From the NCBI GenBank assembly GCA_945860285.1, contig CAMAQB010000008.1:1-63118 (forward strand): a DNA stretch of 63,118 nt, in the 5' to 3' direction. Both the position numbers and the translations under genes were made by a program. Source of the DNA: Akkermansia muciniphila (lineage in GTDB: Bacteria; Verrucomicrobiota; Verrucomicrobiia; Verrucomicrobiales; Akkermansiaceae). This document shows, piece by piece, positions 34,774 to 45,500 of the stretch. Under the pieces are notes generated by a model. It had not been told where the DNA came from and did not search any database. It saw nothing but the letters and a program-made list of their open reading frames with translations. Each line of letters starts with the position of its first letter. Position 1 is the first letter of the stretch.

Positions 34774-35143
34774 CAACGGCGAGGCGTGGAGTCGCAATCA
34801 AATCGGTGAATTCGGCGAACGCGTGGCCCGCGACTGGTTGCGCAGCCGTGGCGAAAAAGTCCTCTATCGGAACTACCGCGCGCCCCAGGGAGGTGAGGTT
34901 GACATTGTCGCCCGACGCGGGAAATTGTTGCTGTTCATCGAGGTGAAAACCCGCCGTGCCGGAGGCGTGGGTCGACCGCTCGATGCCGTCGATCAGGCCA
35001 AACAGGAACTGATCGAACGCGGCGCCAACTCATGGTTGAAGTTGCTGAAGACCCGCAACATTCCTTGGAGATTTGATGTCATCGAGGTGATTGTCGAGGA
35101 AGGCAGGCTGCCCCGTGTCAATCGGGTGGAGAACGTTTTTTAG
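34703..35143 (+). CDS. yraN: YraN/UPF0102 family predicted nuclease
   Basis: 146 residues from ATG 34703. The conserved core is IGEFGERVARDWLRSRGEKVLYRNYR, then GGEVDIVARRGKLLLFIEVKTRR, with the E-x(n)-D-x(n)-EVK pattern of PD-(D/E)XK nucleases, and PLDAVDQAKQELI. The protein family is widespread next to rnhB, as here, and its role is unsettled. An alternative start at 34643 is possible. Overlap with rnhB is 71 bp in a different frame. Confidence 0.88.
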   Translation: MGLAAFIVARFSRYLNSPCRLNHDNGEAWSRNQIGEFGERVARDWLRSRGEKVLYRNYRAPQGGEVDIVARRGKLLLFIEVKTRRAGGVGRPLDAVDQAKQELIERGANSWLKLLKTRNIPWRFDVIEVIVEEGRLPRVNRVENVF

Positions 35144-35310
35144 TTTGGGTTTTGCCATCGGAACTGCGGGCGTAGTATTTTTTTTCACCCGGGCTTGCCA
35201 AGAAGCTCCGCGCCTTGCACACTTTGCCCCCCTTCGGCGAGCGATCCCGCTGAATGGAAACGTCGTTTCATTGCTCCTTGTTTTTGTCCAAAACCATACC
35301 ATCATTCCTT

Positions 35311-36699
35311 ATGCCGGAAATCAGCGATAAAGAACTGCCACAAAGTGTGAAATCATTTTGGCTCAAAGCCCTCAGCGCCGTCGAGGTAAAGAACTTCGGT
35401 TATGCTGTGAGTCTGCTGCAGGCGATTTTGAAGGATCATCCCGGATTCCTCACCGGTCGTGAAATGCTCCGGAAATGCGAAAGCAACCTCACCGGCGGAC
35501 CGAAGAAAAAGCAGAAGATTTTCGGTATGGAATCCGGAGGCCCCGGCATGAAAATCCAAGGTGTGGCGAAAAAGGATCCCGCAGCCGCACTGCCCTTGAT
35601 TGAAAAAGAGTTGGAAAAGGACCCTTTCAACGATGGGCTGAACGAACTTCTCCACGATTGTTTTGTCAAGATGGAGCTGTTTGACAGCGCGGCTTTCGCA
35701 TTGGAAACGTTGCGCAAAGGCCATCCCGACAACACAAAAATGATGCACAAACTCGCGTTGTTCTACATCGAACGCGGCAAACCCGATCTTGCGGGAGATG
35801 TTTACAATGACATCATCAAAGCCGAGCCCACCGATGCAGCGGCGATCAAGGGATCGAAGGACTGTGCCGCCCAGCACTCGATGCAGCGGCAGAAATGGGA
35901 TGAGAACGCCAGCGTGCGCGACCTGATGAAAGACCAGCAGGAGTTCCAGGACTTGGAGTCGGCCTCCCGCGCGGGCATGACCAAGGACCAGATGTTCGAA
36001 AAACGCGACCGCCTGATCGCCCGCTACAATGAGGATCCGAATCATCTCGGCAACGCCAAGGAACTGGCGCTGGTTTTCGAAAATCTGGAAGACTGGGAAA
36101 ATGCCGCCACCTTCTACGACTGGGCGCACAGCCTCAGCAATGGCGACGTCGCATTGAAATCCAAAGGTCGGCAGATGTCCGACAAGTTCATCGCGCAACA
36201 AATGAAGGTATTGCAGGCCGGTGTGGAGGCGGATCCGAACAACACCGAGTTGCGGGCGCAGCTCGATGAAATCCTTCGCGCCCGCGCCGCGGAAATGGTG
36301 GCCAACGCCAAACAACGCGTTGATGAAAACCCCACCGACCCGCAATTGCGCTTCGAACTCGGCGCGGCCTTGTTCAACGCGGGGGATCTCAGTGCCGCCA
36401 TTCCCCATTTGCAGCAGGCGAAAAGCAATCCGCACATCCGCACCAAGGTGCTGCTGCTGCTGGGCCGGACCTTCAAGGCCAAGTCGATGTTCGACCTTGG
36501 ACTCAAGCAATTGAGCGATGCCATCGCCGACCTGCACGCCATGGACAACACCAAGAAGGAAGTGCTTTATGAAAAGGGCCTGATCCACGAGGAAATGGGC
36601 GACAAGTCCTCCGCGCTCGATTGCTTCAAACAAATCTACGAAGTGGACTACGGTTATCGCGATGTCGCCCAGCGGGTGGAATCCTCCTACGTCAGCTAG
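35311..36699 (+). CDS. Tetratricopeptide-repeat protein
   Basis: 462 residues from ATG 35311; there is no signal peptide, so a cytosolic protein. It is almost entirely helical with TPR-like pairs (AVEVKNFGYAVSLLQAILKD, FDSAAFALETLRKGHP, LAGDVYNDIIKAEPTDA, LEDWENAATFYDWAHSL, DLSAAIPHLQQAK, DLGLKQLSDAIADLHA and DKSSALDCFKQIYEV). It has no catalytic domain, suggesting a scaffold or adaptor. Homologs are frequent in verrucomicrobia. A palindromic hairpin 17 bp beyond the stop may terminate transcription. Confidence 0.85.
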   Translation: MPEISDKELPQSVKSFWLKALSAVEVKNFGYAVSLLQAILKDHPGFLTGREMLRKCESNLTGGPKKKQKIFGMESGGPGMKIQGVAKKDPAAALPLIEKELEKDPFNDGLNELLHDCFVKMELFDSAAFALETLRKGHPDNTKMMHKLALFYIERGKPDLAGDVYNDIIKAEPTDAAAIKGSKDCAAQHSMQRQKWDENASVRDLMKDQQEFQDLESASRAGMTKDQMFEKRDRLIARYNEDPNHLGNAKELALVFENLEDWENAATFYDWAHSLSNGDVALKSKGRQMSDKFIAQQMKVLQAGVEADPNNTELRAQLDEILRARAAEMVANAKQRVDENPTDPQLRFELGAALFNAGDLSAAIPHLQQAKSNPHIRTKVLLLLGRTFKAKSMFDLGLKQLSDAIADLHAMDNTKKEVLYEKGLIHEEMGDKSSALDCFKQIYEVDYGYRDVAQRVESSYVS

Positions 36700-36716
36700 T
36701 CGATTCTCAAATGAGG

Positions 36717-36736
36717 TGGCCTGGAAAATCAGGCCA
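36717..36736 (+). terminator. Hairpin after the TPR gene
   Basis: TGGCCTG (36717-36723), loop GAAAAT, then CAGGCCA: a perfect 7-bp stem 17 bp after the TPR stop. No T-tract follows, so it is only a weak terminator candidate. Confidence 0.4.
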
Positions 36737-37142
36737 GACGTTGGGCTGCGAGTGTATTGTTAGAGATTGGCATGCAAGCCAAATCCGACTCACATGCAAC
36801 TTGAGGGGCAAGCGCAGGAAATCCGATCTGTCATTGAAGATTCGCTCGGCGCCCGATGCGTCCAATGATTTCAAACAATGTTGGTCGGCACACCATCCCA
36901 ACCAAAACCGTGGCTATGGATCATCGATCCTTCACCAACGTGAAAATGGTCGCCGAACCGCGGCCCTTTTACGTTGTCATCTGTCTGGTTTTGTGCAGGC
37001 ATAAAAAAACCAGTTTTGAACACTCGCCGACAGGATGAAAAAATTGTCTTGCTCCCTGACGCTGATCCTTCAGGGTGTATGGAGTTGAGTTTCTCAGAAA
37101 GATTATTCCATTTCCCTTTTAAATTCCAACCCATTCAATCCC
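36737..37142. other. 406-bp gap before the caspase locus, no gene seen
   Basis: Composition is more AT-rich than the flanking genes, especially from 36970 (TTTTACGTTG, CATAAAAAAACC, TTTTAAATTCC). No credible ORF; a 17-codon frame at 37035 is too short to support. The promoter for the hydrolase-metacaspase gene must lie here. Confidence 0.4.
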
Positions 37143-39251
37143 ATGAACAATCGCAAATCAAAGATCAAACCGACCCAGAAACGCGCAGCATCCTCAGGAA
37201 AGAAGGCATCGCGCCCGGTTGCCGCCGCCACGCGCACCATCAGTCCGTGGACCGCCTCCCAGGTCGATACCTTGAAAAAACACTGCATCAATTTGCGCGA
37301 TGGCAGATTCATCGAGAGCGGAAACTTCTCGACCACCCGGGAAGATGTGAAGTCGATCTTCACCGAACTGTTGCCCGCCGCGCATGCTGCTGCGAAGGCG
37401 AAAGGCGAACCGTTGCGCGTGTTGTTCTGGGCCCACGGCGGGCTTTGTGGAGAAACGCAAACCTTGCAGCATGTCCTCGATTATCACCAGGGCTGGTTGA
37501 ATGCCGGTGTCTATCCGATTTATTTCATCTGGGAAACCGATCACGGCACTTCGCTGCACGACATCTTTCTCGGCGCACCGGCGGCTGATGCAGGGCGCGG
37601 CTGGGTTACCGACATCACCGATGCCAGTCTGGAGTTCACCTTGCAGACCGTTGGTCGACCGATCTGGCGACAGATCAAAGAATACGCGCAGAATTCCGTG
37701 AAGAAGCCGGATGGCGGCGCGCTTTTTGCCGCCCGTCAACTCGCCGCATTCACCAAGACCGCGGGCGCCTATGTCGAACTGTACGCCATGGGTCACAGCG
37801 CCGGATCCATTTTTCATTCGTGGTTTCTTCCCTGCGCTGTGGCCGAAGGCGTCAAGAGCTTCAAGGAACTTTTCCTGCTCGCTCCTGCAATCACCGTCGG
37901 CGATTTCAAAAGCAGGCTCTTCAATTACGTCGGTGCAAGCCGGGGCATTGATCACTGCTCGATGTTCACCATGACCGAGAAGGCCGAGCGGGACGACAAT
38001 GTCATCAGCATCTATCGGAAAAGCCTGCTCTATTTCGTCAGCAATGCCTGCGAGGAGGCCGACAATACTCCCATCCTCGGACTCCAGGAGGACATTTACA
38101 AGGATGCCGATTTGCGAAAAATTTTCGGTGTCGGCAGCACCGACAGCAAGGCTGCCGGTGACATCGTCTGGTCGCCGAATGGAGAGACCAGCAACAGCAC
38201 TTCGCATGGAGGATTCGACAACGATGTCGCCACGCTGCACAGCATGGTCAAACGCATGACCAGGCGCGACAGCAAACCCTTTGCGGCAATGGTTTCGCGC
38301 AAGATGGAATCCGCCGGAGGTGGACGCAAGATCGCCCTGTGCGTCGGCATTGATCAGTATTCGATCAAGCCGCTTTCAGGATGTGTGAACGATGCCCGGC
38401 AGTGGCGGAAAGCCCTCGAAGGCCTGGGTTTTGCCACCAGTTTTCTCGCGGACGGGGAGGCCACCTATGACGGCATAGTGAGCAGCCTGCGCAAGCTGAT
38501 CAAGGGCAGCCGTCCCGGCGATCAACTCGTCTTTCAATATGCCGGACACGGCACGCATGTCGATGACGTGAATGGCGACGAAGCGCTCGCCACTCCGGGC
38601 GATACCCAGGATGAGGCGCTGGTGCCGTTTGACTTTTCCAGCGGACGTTTTTTGATCGATGACGACATCGGGGAAATCATGGACGATCTTCCGGCGGGTG
38701 TATCCCTTACCTGTTTCATGGACTGTTGTCACTCGGGCAGCAACACCCGTGCATTTGGTTTTGGCTCGTCCTCCAGCGTTGCCAGTGGTGAAACGAGCCG
38801 TTATCTGCCCGTGCCAGCGGAGATCATGATCCAGCATGTGAAAAACCGGCGCGCCCTTCCTGTCAAGGCGACTCGGGGAGCTTATGAAGGCAAACCCGAG
38901 GTGCTTTATGCCGCATGCTCTCCCAAGCAGGAAGCAAAGGAGAGTGGTGGGCACGGTTACTTCACTCTAACAGCTGTTCCGTTGCTCGCCAAGAGTGTCG
39001 GCAAGCTCACTCATGCGCAGTTCATCGCGGTGGTGCGAAAGGCATTTCCCGGGCATGTGGCGGATCAGATTCCCCAGCTCGACTGTGCCAAAGATCGGTT
39101 AGGCTCGCCGCTGCTCGGAGCGCCGCACACAAGGGCGGCCGAAGCAGTGGAAATTGAAACCACGGCCCCGAAGATGGCAAGCGCGCTGGACCTGCAGATG
39201 CTCAATGAGACCATCAACGTTTCCATCAAACTGCTCGACCGGCTCAGTTGA
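37143..39251 (+). CDS. Alpha/beta-hydrolase - metacaspase (C14) fusion protein
   Basis: 702 residues; no signal peptide, N-terminal 30 residues Lys/Arg/Ser-rich. Residues about 80-330 form an alpha/beta hydrolase: VLFWAHGGLCGE (oxyanion strand) and YAMGHSAGSIFHSWF with nucleophile Ser219. Residues about 395-680 form a caspase-fold C14 peptidase of metacaspase type: KIALCVGIDQYSIKPLSGCV, VFQYAGHGTHVDDVNGDEA (His469), and LTCFMDCCHSGSNTRAF (Cys529). An EALVPFDFSSG loop with acidic residues is present as in Arg/Lys-specific metacaspases. It converges on the lipase-CHAT gene 21 bp away. Likely a cytosolic effector with two hydrolytic activities; its trigger and substrates are unknown. Confidence 0.88.
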   Translation: MNNRKSKIKPTQKRAASSGKKASRPVAAATRTISPWTASQVDTLKKHCINLRDGRFIESGNFSTTREDVKSIFTELLPAAHAAAKAKGEPLRVLFWAHGGLCGETQTLQHVLDYHQGWLNAGVYPIYFIWETDHGTSLHDIFLGAPAADAGRGWVTDITDASLEFTLQTVGRPIWRQIKEYAQNSVKKPDGGALFAARQLAAFTKTAGAYVELYAMGHSAGSIFHSWFLPCAVAEGVKSFKELFLLAPAITVGDFKSRLFNYVGASRGIDHCSMFTMTEKAERDDNVISIYRKSLLYFVSNACEEADNTPILGLQEDIYKDADLRKIFGVGSTDSKAAGDIVWSPNGETSNSTSHGGFDNDVATLHSMVKRMTRRDSKPFAAMVSRKMESAGGGRKIALCVGIDQYSIKPLSGCVNDARQWRKALEGLGFATSFLADGEATYDGIVSSLRKLIKGSRPGDQLVFQYAGHGTHVDDVNGDEALATPGDTQDEALVPFDFSSGRFLIDDDIGEIMDDLPAGVSLTCFMDCCHSGSNTRAFGFGSSSSVASGETSRYLPVPAEIMIQHVKNRRALPVKATRGAYEGKPEVLYAACSPKQEAKESGGHGYFTLTAVPLLAKSVGKLTHAQFIAVVRKAFPGHVADQIPQLDCAKDRLGSPLLGAPHTRAAEAVEIETTAPKMASALDLQMLNETINVSIKLLDRLS

Positions 39252-39262
39252 GAACCGGTCGA
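39235..39262. terminator. Hairpin between the convergent caspase-fold genes
   Basis: TCGACCGG (39235-39242) pairs with CCGGTCGA (39255-39262), an 8-bp perfect stem straddling the stop codon of the metacaspase gene. It could serve both converging transcripts; no T-run on either side. Confidence 0.4.
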
Positions 39263-39272
39263 CAGTGGTCAT

Positions 39273-42200
39273 TCATGTGGCCGCGCCATTTTTGGAGAAG
39301 ATCACGGAATCCGGGCTGCCGAAGTGAATGTAGTTCGCCCAGTCCGGTTGCTTTTCTTTTTCCAGCGCGATTCGCGCGCTGCGGACGGCATTGCCGATCG
39401 GTATGCCGTTGGCAAGCTGGCCGTAAAGGGTCGAGGTGAACAACGTGGCGGCATCGTCACAGACCGGCCAGAAGGTGCCGACATAGTGGCGCACGCCGGC
39501 GATGAGAAATGCTTCGGCCACCGAGAGCGCCGAGCGCGCGGCATCGCGTCGTTCCTGCGCTTTGATTTCCGCATCATTCGCACCTTGCGGTTTCGGACTG
39601 CTGCTGCGGATGCCTGCGGATTCGCAGGAATTGAAAATCGTCACGCCGGGGAAGCGCGAAAGTTTCATCACATCCTCGCTGGTGAAGAACACATCGCCGG
39701 TGAGCAACAATCCCGACTGGGCGGCGTTGTTCCGGTTGAAGGCGCTGTGGCCTGCGTAGTGGAAGATGTCGAAGACCTGTTTTTCGAGAAGATCCTTCAG
39801 GTCTTTGGCATTCGCTGCGGGTCCTTCGAGGTAAGTAACGTCCACTTTACGGTTCTCTTCGAGCAATGTCTTGAGCTTGTTTCCTTCCTTGCGGGCACCG
39901 GGAAGATTGGAAGTGGGATCGATGACCAGCAGCACGCGCAATTTGTCCGCCTGCGGCGACGACCAAACGATGCGTGCGTTGGCACTGACAAAGCGCCTGC
40001 TGAAGCCGCCCTTGAGCGCCGGGTAAGTTCCATTGGGAAGCATCATTGCCTCCCACGGAATGCGCGATGCTTCCGCGTCGTGCACCAGTTCGATGCGCGA
40101 GTCTGCGGCTTTCGCGAGTTCGGCAAGCAACTCCGGCGGGATGAGGCTGGTGACATCGTCGGTGACTTGCTTGAGTTGTGGAATCGTGGTGACACCTGAC
40201 TTGGTGGTGACACCGGCGTGTTGATAGAGGGACTGCAACTGTTCGCGGGAGAACTGCACCGATGACCGGCAGATTGCGGCGGCGGAATCGGCGCGCGGTT
40301 TCAGAATGCCATCGAGTTCAATGCTTTCGCCGCCTTCCTTCGCGCGTGAGGTGAGAAGCAGCATGGACGATTCACCTGCCTTGGCGGTTGCCCCGCGGGT
40401 ATCCTGCTCGCGCGGATCGCGCACGGCGGGAAGTTTTGATCCCGATAGCGTGACGCGAACCCCGGCGAATGCGGGGTCGCTGGTCAAAAGTCCTTGCAGC
40501 TCATGACGGATTTCGCGGATGCGTGATTCGTTTGTTTCCACCAAAATGATGCGTCGGAAACGGTCGCGATCCGGATCGTCGCGCAGCGCCTGGATGAAAC
40601 CGACAAAGCTGTGTTTGATGGCGAATGGGATGTCGATTTCGGGTCGATCCGGTCTTGCACCACCGAGAAGAACGGTGGAAAATTCATCGAAGCGCGAGGC
40701 GAGGATGTGGCGCATGGCCGAGCCGGTGGCGGCGGACAAGGCGTTTTGATTGAGCAGATCCCACTGGCCGAGATCGAGCACGGCAATGAGTTCCGCCATC
40801 ACCGGATGGCGGCCGGTGGGGATGATCGTTACTTCTCCCGCGCCACGTGCGCTGCTCCTTTGTTCGAGGATGCGGCAGAGTGCGCCGCTCATTCCCTCGT
40901 CGAGACTGGTGACGGCAGTGGCCGGATTCAAGCCCTGGATCTGGCCGAGAAGAATGACACGCGACTGAGTGTCGCGAATGTCGCCGTGGGCCAGTTCGAT
41001 GTCGATGGCAATCTCTTCGCCGCGCGAGATGACCACGCGGGGAAAGTCAATCGCGCCCTCGGGAGCACCGCTTGCATTGGGGGGAACAATCGCGGGGTTG
41101 TTGTTTTCGTTAGACGGATCGCCGGGAATCGATGAGGAGATGCGCAACAGGTTGAAACCGAACTCGCGTCTCTCCTGTTCGGTCGCGGGAGTGGTGTCGA
41201 TGCCCCGCGCAGCCCGCGCGCTGCGGATGGCACCGCTTTGATCGCGCAGTTGTTTTTCGGTGAGCTGCCAGGTGTTGGTGGGCGAGTTTGCCTTGGTCGG
41301 CAGATTGCAAGTGCCGGTTTTGAGCAACGCGACCACAGCATCGGCGACGATCGGGCGCTGGCAGAGTTTGCCGTGTTCCGCGACGTTGCCATTCCCGCCA
41401 AAAAGTCCGGGGATTGCCGCCTGAGGAACATAATGAACGGTTTTCGCCTGTGAGGGAATGGCCGGTTTATGGGGGAATGTGCCGTCGCCATTGAACGAAA
41501 CCGTGAACAGGAATTTTCCCTTGTCCACTTTCAGTCCCGCAAAGGTTGCGAGGCCGTCGCCGAAGATCGCATGATACGGGCAGCCCTGCGGAGGGTTGCC
41601 GAGCGAGGTGGTCACCTGGGCCGCGGTTTTGAGAACCTCCTTCATCGATGAAACCGGGTGGCCATTGTCCTGCGGCCAGTTTTTCAAATCAAACCAGTCG
41701 GGGTCCTGACTGAAACGCGGAAGCATGCCGAGCAGTCCGGGGAACGTGGAGAATGTTTCCGACAATTCCTTGTCGTTGTGGCAAAGATCGAACTTGGAAA
41801 TCATCATCGCGGTGTCGTGTAGTCCGCGCATCACCAGCAAGGGACTGAGCGCCCCGGCAAGCGGCGTGCCAACGGTGACAAACGCCTTGAGGTCTACCGA
41901 CCCGCCGAGATGCGGAAACGAAGCGCGGCTGACCAGACCGCCCATGCTGTGGGCGATGAGGTTGACGGGTCGATTGGGAAAATTCGCCTTGAGCCATGCG
42001 GCGAGGCTCTTGCCCAGGTCGGGGATCGATTTGCGCCAATCGTAGGCGTAAAGATATGTTTCGTACCCCGCGGCCTTGAGCGCCACTTCCAGCGGTCGAT
42101 ACACATCATAGAGCATGCCCTTGACACCGGTCGCACCGTATTTGCCAGCGTCGGGGAGTCGAAGTTTGGCGATGCCTCCCGTGGGCAGGGAGAGCAGGTC

Positions 42201-42476
42201 CAGCCAGATGTCGCGATTCTTGTCGCCGAGTGAGGAACCGAGGATGCCCGGGAGCAGCACCGCGACCGGTCCGCTGCCCGAGCGCGTGCGCACGCTCGAA
42301 GCCGCCTTGGTTTTTTCCGTTAGCCACTGGATTTCCTCGGCGGAATAGATGTCGGGCGGAAATTGTTCGACTTCGGCACCGGCGGAGCGGGTGCCTTTGC
42401 CGGTCGCGCGCGATTTTTTCAAAGTAGAAGTGTTGGTCTTGGTAATGGTTTTTCTTGCGGATTTTTTAGCTGACAT
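39273..42476 (-). CDS. LCAT-like lipase - macro-like - CHAT protease fusion protein
   Basis: 1067 residues. A basic N-terminus (KKSARKTITK) precedes an alpha/beta hydrolase of lecithin:cholesterol-acyltransferase type (about 65-420): VAVLLPGILGSSLGD, YAYDWRKSIPDL, NLIAHSMGGLVSRA (Ser177), and a late FNGDGTFP. The middle (about 475-680) has an LELAHGDIRD-like strand, VILLGQIQGLNP, EVTIIPTGRHP and STVLLGGARPD, recalling the macro-like fold of leucyl-aminopeptidase N-terminal domains. The C-terminus (about 800-1055) is a CHAT caspase-fold peptidase: FHYAGHSAFNRNN (His910) and TIFNSCESAG (Cys951), then LSVAEAFLIAGVRHYVGTFWPV. Catalytic residues of both enzymes are intact. It converges on the hydrolase-metacaspase gene and the large membrane-protein gene lies upstream on the same strand. 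Confidence 0.87.
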   Translation of the reverse strand: MSAKKSARKTITKTNTSTLKKSRATGKGTRSAGAEVEQFPPDIYSAEEIQWLTEKTKAASSVRTRSGSGPVAVLLPGILGSSLGDKNRDIWLDLLSLPTGGIAKLRLPDAGKYGATGVKGMLYDVYRPLEVALKAAGYETYLYAYDWRKSIPDLGKSLAAWLKANFPNRPVNLIAHSMGGLVSRASFPHLGGSVDLKAFVTVGTPLAGALSPLLVMRGLHDTAMMISKFDLCHNDKELSETFSTFPGLLGMLPRFSQDPDWFDLKNWPQDNGHPVSSMKEVLKTAAQVTTSLGNPPQGCPYHAIFGDGLATFAGLKVDKGKFLFTVSFNGDGTFPHKPAIPSQAKTVHYVPQAAIPGLFGGNGNVAEHGKLCQRPIVADAVVALLKTGTCNLPTKANSPTNTWQLTEKQLRDQSGAIRSARAARGIDTTPATEQERREFGFNLLRISSSIPGDPSNENNNPAIVPPNASGAPEGAIDFPRVVISRGEEIAIDIELAHGDIRDTQSRVILLGQIQGLNPATAVTSLDEGMSGALCRILEQRSSARGAGEVTIIPTGRHPVMAELIAVLDLGQWDLLNQNALSAATGSAMRHILASRFDEFSTVLLGGARPDRPEIDIPFAIKHSFVGFIQALRDDPDRDRFRRIILVETNESRIREIRHELQGLLTSDPAFAGVRVTLSGSKLPAVRDPREQDTRGATAKAGESSMLLLTSRAKEGGESIELDGILKPRADSAAAICRSSVQFSREQLQSLYQHAGVTTKSGVTTIPQLKQVTDDVTSLIPPELLAELAKAADSRIELVHDAEASRIPWEAMMLPNGTYPALKGGFSRRFVSANARIVWSSPQADKLRVLLVIDPTSNLPGARKEGNKLKTLLEENRKVDVTYLEGPAANAKDLKDLLEKQVFDIFHYAGHSAFNRNNAAQSGLLLTGDVFFTSEDVMKLSRFPGVTIFNSCESAGIRSSSPKPQGANDAEIKAQERRDAARSALSVAEAFLIAGVRHYVGTFWPVCDDAATLFTSTLYGQLANGIPIGNAVRSARIALEKEKQPDWANYIHFGSPDSVIFSKNGAAT

Positions 42477-42542
42477 GGTGGACTGGTGTTTGGATATGTT
42501 TTGATTTTTCTAACAAAATTTGAAGCGATGCAAGGTTTCGGG

Positions 42543-45500
42543 TCATTTCAGATAAGGGGCCAGCAGGCTGGAAAGCTCGAGCGCGCCGAGCCCACCCAAG
42601 GGCAGGAGGATCGCGCCGACCAGCGGGTTTTCGATGATGCCATAACGGGTGCGCGACTCCAGGTCAGTCAGAACGGCTTGCTGGCGGTCGAAGAACTCCT
42701 TGCGGCGTTTGGCCTGGGCTTCGTCGTCCGGCACCAGTTGGGATGCGGTTCGCAGGCGGCTTGCGACAATCTGGAAAGACTTGGACATGTGGAGTTGTGA
42801 AATGCATCCCCAGAGAATGACAAAGGCCAGGATGGTGGAATAGAGGATGATTTCATTTTTTGCAAAGCTGATGTTTTCAAAAACCGAGTGCCGCGAAATC
42901 AGAATGATGAAGAGCAGCACAAACGGTGTGACCGCCACAGGGGTGACAATGCGGAACCGTGATGCGGCAAGCCGAAGCAGCGGGATTTCCCAGAGTCCGA
43001 TCGATGGGCTTTTCTGCGCCTTCTGTTCCACAAAAAATGATTCGGGCACATCGGGTCGGTCGGACCAGTCGTAAGGGGCTTCCGTCGCGGCCAAGGCATC
43101 GGCTGGCGAGAGCGAATTGATCAGCGGATCGTCGGTGTAAACCGGGATGGTCTGCGCATGCTCGTCGTTTATGCCGACATCGGTCGTGGCAACCAGGGCA
43201 ATCGCCGAGCTTTTGATGAAGGTGTCCTCATCGTCGTTGCGCGAAAGCATGTAGCGATTGAGTTGCAGCAGGCCGTGGAGAATGAGAATCTGGGTATCCA
43301 TGGCGAACAGCGCGATCAAGGCCAGTGTTGCTTTCGCTGCCACGTCGCTCCAGGAATACAGTTCGCGGAAAAACGGACCGCGCACCGAAGGGGGCGCGCC
43401 GAGGTCGGTGCCGTGAGTGAACAGCGCCAGCAGCAATGCGGTGATGAGGGTGTAGCCGATGACCCTCAACGCACGGTTGCCGGGGTCTGAAGCGAGTTTC
43501 TCGCGACCATAGCGCGAGATCAACCGGCTCTCGGGTTCCCTGCCGATGACACCGATCAGTCTCCTGCAATGATTGTTGATCGCGACATCGCGTGCTTCGT
43601 TCCATATTTTGTTAGAAAATGTTTTCGTTTTGCAAGCCAGAATCACTGCGATGCAGAAATGTGATAGCTGTCCGCGAATGTCGAGGGGTGACGGCGTCAA
43701 GGAATCGAACTCCCGCAGTTTTTCGCGCGCTCCGGCGAGGCATGGCAAAACGTGTTGCCCAGGGCGGACCTGAAACGGATAGATTTTCCGGGAGTCGCCG
43801 ACATTGATGGCCACCGAAACCATGCTGCGCCACATCAGTGAGATTCCGACGGCGACGACAATAAGATTGCCGGCGACGGCCGGTAGCGAGTTGATGCCCG
43901 CGAAGAGGGGGCTCGGTTCGGCCATGGCCGCGTCGCGAAAAATGAGTTCCGGAAGAAAGTAGGCAACGGTGAGCAGACCGAGAATGATCAGGGAAATCGT
44001 CCGGGCCCAGTTGTTGCGAACCTTGCCGGGCCTTACACAAAACGCATGGTCGGGAGGTTGCCAGATGCTGGCGACGAGTGCGAAGGCGAGCACCAGAATC
44101 AGAAACCGATAGAGCGGTTTTGAATAGGGATCGTCGGGAGCGGGTGCCCGCGCAAGAGGTCTGCCCGGGACGATTTTTTTCATAAGAGTGCCAGATGAGT
44201 TCATCGCGGTGTAGGAGAGCAGTTGGTCCCCCGTGCGGCCTACTTCGTGAATTTCCACTGCGCGGTCCGGCCATGCAAACGCGTCTGCACAATTTTTTTT
44301 GATCTCACCACCTGCGTTGATGCAGGGGCAATCTTTCTTGTGGCCGAATCCCACCGCGTGCAGGCAGGAGAGGTAGGTGGAGGTTTGATAACTCGACCGG
44401 AATGGCGAAATATCACCTTGCAGCATGCTGTCCAACGACAATCCAAAAGCACCGGCGACGACGAGGTTGGTGCTGGAGTCGCGCTCGCTGCCCTGCCACA
44501 GTCGGGCGTCGAGATCATTGGTGAAAAAAACCGCTTCGGGAAAAACCGGACGCAGGGCCCGCAGCAGCAGGAGTTTGTCGTGCACATCCGATCCTAACAG
44601 GCCGATGGCGCGGAAGCGGACTTTGTCGTGGCGCTGGAGTTCGCGCAGGCGTGTGGGCAATCGACGCAGGGCATCGTACTGGCTGAAGCCCTCCGCCGGG
44701 TGGGAGCCGCCGAGATTGGATTTGTTGGCTGACGGCGCACTGCCCGCTGCCTTGGCATCCTTGCCCGCTTCAGGTCCCGATGCCATGCCATCGAGTGCTT
44801 CCAAATAGTTGATCGAGCGGACTTCGCGGGTTAGTTGCTGGCTCAGTCCATAAAACGGCGGATTCTGCGGTCGTTGCGAACCGTCCGTATCATTCGCCAG
44901 GGCGGTGGCATTCCAACTCTTGTATTCCTGAGAACTGCTTCGCTGCACCCACGCCGAACGAAAAGAATCGACGAGCAGTCGCGAGTGGTAGCGGTCGAGA
45001 TCCGATAGCAGCAGGATCGCGTCCTGGCGGGTGTAGGCATCGGGATTGTTTTCCACAAACGCCGGAGGAGAAATGCCGCGGATTTCGAGTTCCTTGATCA
45101 GCGCCTGGCAGAGTTCGCCGTCATCGGCACCGATGCGGTGCAGCCGACCGCGCATTACCGAACTGGAAATGTCAAAGCTCTTCGCGAAGGAGATCGGCGC
45201 ATCCGTGGAGGGCGGCGCTAGGCTTCCCGGTCCGGTTGTTAGGTTGATGCCGTGGGATTTGTGCAAGTGTCTCCAAAGCATGGAATCCTCCGCCGTTGCG
45301 TAAGGGGAGTAGACGGTGATTTGCGGGATGTCGGGAGAAGCATCCGTGCCAGTGTTGCCTTTTGTGCGCCGTTTGGCTGCGTCGCCGAGAAATTTCCAGA
45401 GTCGTTCGCTGCGATTGAGACCGATGTAGGCCAGGCTGCATTTGGGAATTGTGTCGCTTTTTTTGTTGGGCGAGGCGGAAACATTCACCGAAGCAGCCAG

